Assembly (NCBI GenBank): GCA_030432795.1
Contig: JAUILW010000037.1
Span: forward strand, 1-13,634
Source of the DNA: Gammaproteobacteria bacterium
GTDB taxonomy: Bacteria; Pseudomonadota; Gammaproteobacteria; Pseudomonadales; Azotimanducaceae
Reading direction: 5' to 3'
Length of the DNA: 13,634 nt
This document shows, in pieces, positions 7,108 through 13,634 of this stretch (position 1 is the stretch's first letter; each line of letters starts with the position of its first letter). Below the pieces are notes generated by a model. The model saw nothing but the letters and a program-made list of their open reading frames with translations, was not told where the DNA came from and made no database searches. The position numbers and the translations under genes are program-made.

Positions 7108-7160
7108 CGTTTGGCGAACAAGGCTAGCCGAATGGCTCGCCGTTTGCCCCGCCGTTCAGC

Positions 7161-8765
7161 TCAAACCGTCGCCGCGTGGCGCTGCGCGAGGATGCCCTGA
7201 AACTCGTGGAGCGGTACCGGTTTCGACAGCAGGTAGCCCTGAACGTCCGTGCAGCCGAGGTCCTTCAGCCGGTCGTACTGGCGTTGCTCCTCGACGCCCA
7301 CGGCGACGCTGCGCAGCTTGAAGCGAGCAGCAAGGGAGCACAGCTCGCCGATGAGCGCATCGGCCGTGGCTTCACCAGTGCGGGCGATGAGCGCTCGATC
7401 CATCTTCAACGTGTCGGCCGGGCAGCGCAGGAGCTTCTGCGCCTCGATCAGCTCGGCGCCGAGGCCGTCCAGAGCGAAGCGCACGCCCATGTCACGCAAT
7501 GCGTAGAGACTCGATCGGTGGTTGTCTACGAGGTAAAGCATCTGTTCGTGGGACAGTTCCAGCTCGAGCATGCTCGGGTCGAGCCAGCGTTCGCTTGTCA
7601 GGCGCTCGAGCTGCCGGTTGATCACCCGCTTTTCGAACTGCTGGGGCGAGACGTTCAGCGCCAGCACGATGGGGTTCAACAAGTGTTCGAACCAGGTAGA
7701 GGCTTCCGCGCAGGCGCGCTCAATCACCCAGTCACCGATGCGGGCCATCTGGCCGCTGGCCTCGGCGATAGGTATGAAGTGGCTGGGTGCCAGCTCACCG
7801 ACCTCCATGCCCTGCCAACGCAACAGCGCTTCGACACCGGTCAGCTTCTCGCTCTGTGCGTTCCACTGCGCCTGTAGCACAAGCGAAAACTCGTCGCGCA
7901 CCATGGCTTTGGGAATTCGTGCGCTCAGCTCCGATCGGATCTCGCCGACGGCGCGGTCGCCGCCTTGTCGCGCGGCGCTGAGCATGGCCGTCCAGGCGCG
8001 TTTCCACAACGCCTCGCTGTCGGTACAGCGCGCCTCTACGGCAAAGCCGGCGCTGGCGCTGATGTGCATGGTGGTGCCCTTGAACGGGATGCCCGGGCGG
8101 AACGCTTCCACCAGCAGCTGTGCCCAGGTCTGTGCCGATTGTTCGGTGGCCTGAGGCAGGAGCACGGCGAATCCGGAGGCGTTGACGAAGCCGAGCTGCA
8201 TGTTGCTGCCGAGCTGTGCCTGCAGGTAATCGGACAGATGCGCCAGCAGGTCCGTCTTGCTGATGGGGTCGAGATCGGCGTAGAGGTGCTCGCCGTGGTC
8301 GATCTGCAGCACGATCAGGCCGACGCTGGTTCCGCGAAACGTCTCAGCGTTTTGCAGTATCTCCGTGTGCCGCGGCAGCCGCGTGATGGGCTCGAGTTCC
8401 TCCAGGCGGCTGAACTGGCCGCGCAGCCGCGCGACGCTCGCACAATGAGTGAGGCTGCGCAGCAGACCTGACTCGTCGTCCGGCGCGATGGCCTGCACGC
8501 CGGGCGGCAGATGGGCCTCGGTGCCGAGCAGCAGCCTCTGGCAATCACTGGTGTCGCTGAGGAGCAGTGCCGCCAACCGGTCGCTCACGACCAGGTCGGG
8601 GCTTTGCAGGCCTAAGCAGACGGCGGCGACGTCAGAGGTGCTGTCGCAGACCAGCAGTTGCCAGTCGTGTCGATGGCTGAGGGCGGCAACCCGGGCGCGC
8701 AGCTCGGTGTCGGTGATGTATGCGGCGATGCGCAAAGGCTTGCATCCTGTTTGTGCCTGATACAT
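7161..8765 (-). CDS. Composite REC-like/GGDEF/EAL protein with degenerate catalytic domains
   Basis: This 534-residue cytoplasmic protein has no membrane segment. Residues about 10-115 look like a receiver fold (RIAAYITDTELRARV, then SPDLVVSD with Asp62), although most active-site features are missing. Residues about 125-280 align with a GGDEF domain, from PITRLP to SASAGFAV, but the GGDEF position reads NASGF (195-199), so cyclase activity is not expected. Residues about 285-530 form an EAL domain: EALLR (312-316), Asn371 in NVSPQQF, Glu403, Asp433, Lys454 in TLKMD, Glu492 and Gln509 in VQGYLLSKP are kept. The DDFG pair reads DGLG, loop 6 reads ELSHE in place of EITES, and AEGVE reads AVGVE (Val489). 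Hydrolysis of c-di-GMP is therefore doubtful. A c-di-GMP-binding or scaffold role, as in FimX, fits better. The start ATG 8765 lacks a clear ribosome binding site. It lies 41 bases after lhr. Confidence 0.88.
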   Translation of the reverse strand: MYQAQTGCKPLRIAAYITDTELRARVAALSHRHDWQLLVCDSTSDVAAVCLGLQSPDLVVSDRLAALLLSDTSDCQRLLLGTEAHLPPGVQAIAPDDESGLLRSLTHCASVARLRGQFSRLEELEPITRLPRHTEILQNAETFRGTSVGLIVLQIDHGEHLYADLDPISKTDLLAHLSDYLQAQLGSNMQLGFVNASGFAVLLPQATEQSAQTWAQLLVEAFRPGIPFKGTTMHISASAGFAVEARCTDSEALWKRAWTAMLSAARQGGDRAVGEIRSELSARIPKAMVRDEFSLVLQAQWNAQSEKLTGVEALLRWQGMEVGELAPSHFIPIAEASGQMARIGDWVIERACAEASTWFEHLLNPIVLALNVSPQQFEKRVINRQLERLTSERWLDPSMLELELSHEQMLYLVDNHRSSLYALRDMGVRFALDGLGAELIEAQKLLRCPADTLKMDRALIARTGEATADALIGELCSLAARFKLRSVAVGVEEQRQYDRLKDLGCTDVQGYLLSKPVPLHEFQGILAQRHAATV

Positions 8766-8806
8766 GAAGTCTAGAACACGGACAGAGGCTGCCGCGGTGA
8801 TGCACT

Positions 8807-11800
8807 CTACGTTTGCAGGTACGCCGAGCGATGGTCGGTGGAGACCTGCAACACGCGGCCGATGGCGGCAAGGTAGGGACTCTTGCGTGCGCTCTCGCCG
8901 TTGATCTCCGACAGCTCCACACGCCGGTGTTTCGTGACCAGATGCACGAGTACGGCGTGCACCCCGTCAAGCTTCTCGTCGTCGACATCCAGCAGGTACG
9001 TCAGACGTTTGCCGTCGCTGGCGACCACCAGCGCCAGTGTTTCTTTGCAAAACGCCAAATAGTTGGCACTTCGCCGTTGTGGCAGCTCCGGCCAGTCGAG
9101 GCTCAGGCCGCAGGGTGAGGCGGGATCGGTAGCGTTCAGCCACCAGCTATCGGGGAGGCTGCTGCGTCGGCTCAACCGCTGCAACCCGGCGGCGGTGGTG
9201 AACTGCGGACCACCGAGCCCTTCCACGAAGTAGCCCTGCACCACCTCGCCGGCGAGTTCCATGATGCGCAAGCTCATGAATATGTCGCGCCACTTCCAGC
9301 CCTCGCGCACGCAGATTTCCCGGCACAGGACGCCGTAGCGCTCGAGGAGCACGCGGGCGCGCTCCTTGTTGTCTTCCAGTTGGGAAACGGGATCGGCGTT
9401 GTCCGTGCCCACCGTTTGCAGCTGCCAGGTGCCCTGCCAGCCCCGAACGAAGCCACGCATGCGCTGGCGGCGGCTGGTGCTGTTGCCTGGGTCGGCAAGG
9501 CTGTAGCGACGGCTGGCGGCGTCTCGCAGGGGTGCCGTACCTTCGCTTGCAAGTGCGCCGCTCCAGACTGCCTGCCACCACAGATCGTTGAGCGCCGCGG
9601 TGTCCGCGAACGCATCGCGCAGCTGCGCAAATGTGTAGCGAGCGCTCGGGTCCTTGAACAGGCTGGCTAACGCTTGCGGCGCGGGCTCAGCCGCTCGGCG
9701 CAGGGCGCTGTCTTCCGGGTAGCAGAAGCTGATGCGCTCCTTTGCCGTTGCCTGCCACATGAAGCCCTGCTCCGCGCAGGTGCGATCGAGATCCGTCGCC
9801 GTAGCATCCGCCAGGCGGCACGGAATGAAGTCCTCGAGCCAGGCATCCACTGGCGCCGGCGCACCGCTCAGCAATTCGACGATGTCGGCGACGATGTTGG
9901 CATTGGCGCTGCGTGTTTTGCCCATGTGCTGCAGCCCGGCCCAGAACGCCGGAAGCGTGCGGCTGGGCAGCGGCTCAATCGGCACGCGGGCGCGAGCACG
10001 CTGAAACCGCAGTATGGTGTCGAGGTTGTCGGCGTCGCACCAGCAGTCTTCGGTCACCTCGACGACACGCACGCCATCAACCAGGGTGTCCCAGAGCCCT
10101 TCAGGCACCTCCGGCAGGAGTGCGACGATCTCCGCCGCCGAGCGCGGGCCGTAAAAAGACAGCGTCTCGATGCAGGCCTGCAGCGGTTCGAGCGCCGTGT
10201 CCAGAGTCGGAGGCGTTTGTGCGCAGGTCGCGCCGCATTGCAGCCAGGTGCCGAGGTGTTCGAGGTGGCATACCCAGGCTCGATCATCCCGCGTGATGCG
10301 CACGATATGCGGGTGTGTCGCTGCCAGGGCGTTGTTGTGGAGCAGCGCCTGCCACTCGCTCTCGGGGATCAGTACCCGCTCCTTCAGCCACAGGAGCAGG
10401 TCGTCCTCGTCCGCGGGTCCGTAGCCTTCGGCGGTACGTTGCCGCTTGGCTTCGAACGCGTTGATCACCGCTGCTTTGAGTTCCGGTCGCAGGTCCGGGT
10501 CGCGTACCGCGGCGGCAATGAGGTCGCCGCTGAGCTGGCTCGCTATGTCGGACTCCGGTGTGTCGTCGGCGTACATGTAGCGGCTCACCTGCGCGAAGCG
10601 TACTACCGCGGCAAAAGGGCTCGGCGCGCGGGTGTGGGCGTACGACCAGGCGCAGGTGCCATCCTGCAGCTCGTCGAGCATGGCACGCAGCGCCGGCAGG
10701 TCGAACTCGTCCTGCAGACAGGTGCGCCAGGTTTCCAGGAGCACCGGAAAGTCCGTGAATTCCTTTGTCGAGCTCATCAGCTTCTTGGCCTGCAGGCGGC
10801 TCATCCACAGCGGCAGACGCTGGTTGAAGCGTTGCCGGGTAAGCAGCAGCGATCGGCCGGCGCATTCGCGGAAGCGGGCACCGAAGTAGCCGGACCGTTC
10901 GAGCCCCTGGCGCAGCAAGCCGTCGAGGTTTGCGGATGTAACGAGCCCGAGCACGTGCGTAGGATCGGGCGCCTCTTTGAGCTGCACGACGATGGCGTTG
11001 TCGTCGGCGTGCACTTCGGGCGCGGTGACGCCGTCCTGCCGCAGCGCGGTTTCGAGTGCGTAGGCCAGAGGCCGGTTCAGCGCTCCGCCCCAGAGCGTGT
11101 GGATGATCAGCTGCTTCGGTGCGTTCGGGCCGCGGTAACCGTCCGGCCCGCCTTCCGCGAGTTCGAGCAGCACGTGGTGACGGTGCGGCAGCGGCGTGCT
11201 GGTGTGCGTGCGTTGTCGAGTCAGATAGTCCAAAAGCTCCTCTGCGGCAAAGGCCTCGAAGCCGCGCTGCTCGGTGAGGTCGTTGAGCGCTGCTTCGTGA
11301 TCGCCGCTGGCCAGCAGCGTTTCGGTGCGCTCCAGGAATTGGTTGATGCGCTCGGAGAAGTAAAAGCTGCGGTTGAAGGCTTCGCTACGCCAGAACGGCG
11401 GCGCGGTGACGTTCGGCGAGGCGGCGCGCACCAGCACGTCGTTGTGGGTGATGCGCTGGATCTGCCAGTTCTGTGTGCCGAGCGTGAACACCTGGCCGGT
11501 AGTCGCTTCCCAGACGAATTCCTCATCCAGCTCGCCGATCGGATTGCCGGTATCCGCGTGGCGCAACTTGTAATAACCGCGGTCGGGGAGATTGCCGCCG
11601 GAGCTGTACATGGCCAGCAGCGCGCCGCGGCGGCTGTGCAGCGTGCCGGCCAACCGATCAAAGTCGATGCGCGGCTGCAGCTCGCGGACGCGCGCACCGG
11701 CGTAGCGGCCGGCCAGCATCTCTACCACGAGGTCGAACGCCTGCCGGTCCAGCTCCAGGTAGGCACCCGCGCAGGTGATCTGCCGATACAGATCGTCCAC

Positions 11801-13060
11801 CCGCTGCGGCTGAAGCGCGCACATGGACACGAGCACCTGCACCAGCACATCCAGTGGTGCTGCCAGGGGCACCAGCGGTTCGATGTCGCGGCGCTGCACG
11901 TGCTCTGTGAGCACCGCGGCTTCGAGAAAGTCGTGTGCGTGTGTGGGGTACAGAGTGCCGACACTCGTGGCCCCGACCTGGTGGCCGGCGCGGCCGATGC
12001 GCTGTAGCGCTGCGGCGATGGAAGGCGGCGACTGCACCATCACCACCTCGTCGAGCGCACCAATGTCGATGCCCATTTCCAGCGAGCTGGTGGCGACGAT
12101 GGCGCGCAGCTCGCCGGCTTTCAGGCGCCGCTCCACCTCGGTGCGGATGTCGCGGGCCAGCGAGCCATGGTGTGCGTAGGCCAGCGGCTCGCGTTCCTCT
12201 TCGTTGATCTTCAGCGTGATCTTCTCCGCCAGGCGGCGGCTGTTGGTGAAGAACAGGGTGGAGCGGTTGCGCTCGATCACCGTTTTGAAGTCGTCGGCCA
12301 GCGGGTCCCACACCTTTTTTCCGTTGTCGGCGGCGTATTTGGCTTCCTCCGGAAAACGCACCGTGAGTGTCAGCTGCTTGCTGTCGTTGGAGGCGACGAT
12401 CTGCATCTGCCGCGGGTTGCCATCCAGCGTGCGTCCGGCGACGTAGCGGGCCACCGCATCGAGGGGATTCACCGTCGCCGAAAGCGCAATGCGCTGATAC
12501 TCACCCGCGAGGTGGGCGAGGCGCTCCAGCGATACGGTGAGCTGCGCGCCGCGGCGGCTGTCGGCGATGGCGTGCACCTCGTCGACGATTACCACTTCAA
12601 CGCTTGCCAAAGCCTGCTGGCCACGCTGGGTGGTGAGCAGCAGGTGCAGGCTTTCTGGTGTGGTAATCAGGATGTCCGGCGGGGAGCGCAACATGCGCTG
12701 GCGGTCGCTGGCTGGAGTGTCGCCCGAGCGCACCGTCACGCGCAGGTCGGGGAAGCCGGTGCGCTGTAGCTCTTCCAGCGGCTCCAGAAGGTTGGCGCGA
12801 ATGTCATTGTTCAGCGCCTTGAGCGGCGACACGTACAGCACGCGGGTGCGCCCTGGCGCCCAGTCGCCGCCCGCGAACCGGTTCAGCGCGCAGAAGAATG
12901 CCGTCAGCGTCTTGCCGCTGCCGGTAGGGGCGGTGACGAGCGCGTGCGCGCCGCCGGCGATCACCGGCCAGGCGGCGGCCTGAACCTGCGTGGGTGCGTC
13001 GAACCGCTCGACAAACCAGTTGGCGAGGATCGGCTCGAAGATTGTCAGTGCGGAATGCAT
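8807..13060 (-). CDS. lhr: Large superfamily 2 helicase, Lhr family
   Basis: This 1417-residue protein is a full-length bacterial Lhr, somewhat shorter than the Escherichia coli protein (about 1538). The helicase core has PTQVQAAAW (24-32), Walker A APTGSGKT (44-51), SPLKAL (78-83), TTPESLHLLL (133-142), DEVH (160-163), SAT (194-196), ATSSLEMGIDIG (323-334) and the arginine-finger motif QRIGRAGH (353-360). The Lhr winged-helix and beta-barrel regions follow to about residue 850. A long C-terminal extension (about 870-1417) is the part that separates full Lhr from Lhr-core proteins. Lhr enzymes move 3' to 5' on single-stranded DNA and unwind DNA and RNA:DNA hybrids, with a role in DNA repair. 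Recent work assigns uracil-DNA glycosylase activity to the E. coli C-terminal region; I cannot confirm the catalytic residue here. The start ATG 13060 has no ribosome binding site. There is no frameshift. Confidence 0.95.
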   Translation of the reverse strand: MHSALTIFEPILANWFVERFDAPTQVQAAAWPVIAGGAHALVTAPTGSGKTLTAFFCALNRFAGGDWAPGRTRVLYVSPLKALNNDIRANLLEPLEELQRTGFPDLRVTVRSGDTPASDRQRMLRSPPDILITTPESLHLLLTTQRGQQALASVEVVIVDEVHAIADSRRGAQLTVSLERLAHLAGEYQRIALSATVNPLDAVARYVAGRTLDGNPRQMQIVASNDSKQLTLTVRFPEEAKYAADNGKKVWDPLADDFKTVIERNRSTLFFTNSRRLAEKITLKINEEEREPLAYAHHGSLARDIRTEVERRLKAGELRAIVATSSLEMGIDIGALDEVVMVQSPPSIAAALQRIGRAGHQVGATSVGTLYPTHAHDFLEAAVLTEHVQRRDIEPLVPLAAPLDVLVQVLVSMCALQPQRVDDLYRQITCAGAYLELDRQAFDLVVEMLAGRYAGARVRELQPRIDFDRLAGTLHSRRGALLAMYSSGGNLPDRGYYKLRHADTGNPIGELDEEFVWEATTGQVFTLGTQNWQIQRITHNDVLVRAASPNVTAPPFWRSEAFNRSFYFSERINQFLERTETLLASGDHEAALNDLTEQRGFEAFAAEELLDYLTRQRTHTSTPLPHRHHVLLELAEGGPDGYRGPNAPKQLIIHTLWGGALNRPLAYALETALRQDGVTAPEVHADDNAIVVQLKEAPDPTHVLGLVTSANLDGLLRQGLERSGYFGARFRECAGRSLLLTRQRFNQRLPLWMSRLQAKKLMSSTKEFTDFPVLLETWRTCLQDEFDLPALRAMLDELQDGTCAWSYAHTRAPSPFAAVVRFAQVSRYMYADDTPESDIASQLSGDLIAAAVRDPDLRPELKAAVINAFEAKRQRTAEGYGPADEDDLLLWLKERVLIPESEWQALLHNNALAATHPHIVRITRDDRAWVCHLEHLGTWLQCGATCAQTPPTLDTALEPLQACIETLSFYGPRSAAEIVALLPEVPEGLWDTLVDGVRVVEVTEDCWCDADNLDTILRFQRARARVPIEPLPSRTLPAFWAGLQHMGKTRSANANIVADIVELLSGAPAPVDAWLEDFIPCRLADATATDLDRTCAEQGFMWQATAKERISFCYPEDSALRRAAEPAPQALASLFKDPSARYTFAQLRDAFADTAALNDLWWQAVWSGALASEGTAPLRDAASRRYSLADPGNSTSRRQRMRGFVRGWQGTWQLQTVGTDNADPVSQLEDNKERARVLLERYGVLCREICVREGWKWRDIFMSLRIMELAGEVVQGYFVEGLGGPQFTTAAGLQRLSRRSSLPDSWWLNATDPASPCGLSLDWPELPQRRSANYLAFCKETLALVVASDGKRLTYLLDVDDEKLDGVHAVLVHLVTKHRRVELSEINGESARKSPYLAAIGRVLQVSTDHRSAYLQT

Positions 13061-13066
13061 GGGCGG

Positions 13067-13072
13067 ATTATG
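13067..13072 (-). promoter_or_regulatory. Possible -10 box for a leaderless lhr transcript
   Basis: CATAAT on the - strand, five of six to the TATAAT consensus, ends six bases before ATG 13060. No Shine-Dalgarno sequence lies between them. No good -35 hexamer is found at 16-18 bases; TTGCTC is present but at about 20. Support is weak. Confidence 0.2.
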
Positions 13073-13099
13073 CCCGGTGCCCAGGTCTGGTGGAGCAAT

Positions 13100-13125
13100 C
13101 CTGCTGACGACACGGCGTCAGCAGG
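13100..13125 (-). repeat. Perfect 10-base inverted repeat downstream of the cupin gene (possible terminator)
   Basis: CCTGCTGACG (13100-13109) and CGTCAGCAGG (13116-13125) are exact reverse complements with a six-base loop, ACACGG. The hairpin lies 18 bases past the cupin stop and about 40 bases before lhr. Neither side carries a run of T in its own reading direction, so it is not a textbook intrinsic terminator. It could be a weak terminator, a transcript-end stabiliser or a protein site. Confidence 0.5.
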
Positions 13126-13143
13126 GTTGCCGCCGTTATCTTG

Positions 13144-13602
13144 CTACGCTGATACCTGCAGCCCGGTTTGCCCACCGGCCTTGGCGGCGTCGCGCAGACG
13201 TGTGAGCTCTTCCCAACCCAGGTAGTTGGTCAGGCCGTTCTCGTCGTAGAAGAGCACGGGTCCCTCACAGACGAACAGGTACTCCGTGTCTTCCAGCGCC
13301 ACGGTAGCGCCGTGCAGCACGCCATTGGGTTCGTAGTCGTAATCGCCGGTGTTGAGCACGCCGTCGCGCACCTGCAGCTTCCCTTTGAGCACGTAGGTGT
13401 GTGCGTCCGACAGGTGTTTGTGCGGTGCCGCGGTATAGCCTTTGGCCCAGCGGAACAGCGCCACCCAGCGGCCGGTTTCCGGTCCTGCCCAAAGGACTTT
13501 CATCCAAGCCTTACCCGGCTCTGTTTCAATCCACGGCTCGTCTGCGCGCACGATGATGTCGGCGAGCTGGTCGTTCAGCGGCGTGATGTCTTGTAGTGGC
13601 AT
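13144..13602 (-). CDS. Single-domain cupin, 2,4'-dihydroxyacetophenone dioxygenase-like
   Basis: This 152-residue protein is one cupin barrel. Motif 1 is G55 YTAAP HKH LSDAHTYVLKG, giving metal-ligand candidates His61 and His63, with His68 next to the place where many cupins have Glu. Motif 2 is GDYDYEPNGVLHG, giving His97. The pattern HxH, then HxYxLxG, then ExPNG(x)LH, then LFVCEGPVLFYDENG, resembles cupins annotated as 2,4'-dihydroxyacetophenone dioxygenase, an iron enzyme that cleaves an aromatic ketone. ChrR-type anti-sigma cupins are the alternative, but I see no anti-sigma domain. I chose ATG 13602 over ATG 13608 because the G-rich ribosome binding site is seven bases from the first and only one from the second. 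It is not coupled to lhr: 83 bases and a hairpin separate them. Confidence 0.82.
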   Translation of the reverse strand: MPLQDITPLNDQLADIIVRADEPWIETEPGKAWMKVLWAGPETGRWVALFRWAKGYTAAPHKHLSDAHTYVLKGKLQVRDGVLNTGDYDYEPNGVLHGATVALEDTEYLFVCEGPVLFYDENGLTNYLGWEELTRLRDAAKAGGQTGLQVSA

Positions 13603-13609
13603 GATCATT

Positions 13610-13617
13610 CCCCCCTT
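13610..13617 (-). promoter_or_regulatory. Ribosome binding site of the cupin gene
   Basis: AAGGGGGG on the - strand ends seven bases before ATG 13602 and one base before ATG 13608. It is a variant of AAGGAGG and favours the inner start. Confidence 0.5.
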
Positions 13618-13634
13618 CGTAGAACGTCAGAGGG

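Noticed and set aside
7108..7160. GGCTAGCC palindrome and weak GGCG/CGCC stem between the EAL gene and the deacetylase
   Set aside because: The stems are only four to five pairs, overlap each other, and carry no T run. This is not enough to call a terminator or operator.
9674..12007. A 777-codon open frame on the + strand
   Set aside because: It lies wholly antisense to lhr, whose protein has every helicase motif. The + strand product is an Arg/Gly/Val-rich GC-codon shadow with no recognisable domain.
1..13634. Mobile element, CRISPR array, tRNA or defence island
   Set aside because: No direct-repeat arrays, transposase or integrase motifs, tRNA-like folds or known defence genes were seen. 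Lhr is a helicase, but its neighbours do not suggest defence.

Overview
The window is a dense, GC-rich stretch (judged by eye to be above 60% GC, with GTG and TTG starts in use) from what looks like a proteobacterial chromosome. A free-living, probably aquatic or soil gammaproteobacterium is my best guess. The gene families point that way (full-length Lhr helicase, hybrid sensor kinase, composite GGDEF/EAL protein, C39 exporter), but no marker gene settles it. I see no rRNA, tRNA, CRISPR array, transposase or phage gene, and no gap above 300 bases without a gene. The largest gap is 110 bases.

Layout. At the left edge, on the + strand, is the tail of a truncated gene: the C-terminal receiver domain of what is probably a hybrid histidine kinase. 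Everything else is on the - strand and converges on it, leaving 14 bases between stops. Read in the direction of transcription (right to left), the - strand genes are: a small DAD-like cupin (13602-13144); a full-length Lhr-type superfamily 2 helicase (13060-8807); a composite signalling protein with a receiver-like region, a degenerate GGDEF domain and a degenerate EAL domain (8765-7161); an HDAC-fold zinc deacetylase (7107-6175); a SnoaL-like protein (6178-5750); an acyl-CoA-dehydrogenase-fold flavoprotein (5753-4614); an unrecognised five-helix membrane protein (4617-3841); a HlyD-type membrane-fusion protein (3730-2498); and a C39-peptidase ABC exporter (2501-366).

Two groups are tightly coupled. 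The first is deacetylase, SnoaL-like, flavoprotein and membrane protein. Its genes are joined by three consecutive 4-base stop/start overlaps (GTGA, TTGA, GTGA), so they are very probably co-translated and may form one small-molecule modification pathway. The second is the HlyD/C39-ABC pair, joined by an ATGA overlap. It forms the inner-membrane part of a type I secretion or bacteriocin-type exporter; no precursor peptide or outer-membrane TolC partner lies in the window.

The points most worth a second look are the coupled cassette with its unknown membrane protein, the probably non-catalytic c-di-GMP protein, and the exporter without a visible substrate. Nothing here is clearly a new defence or mobile system.
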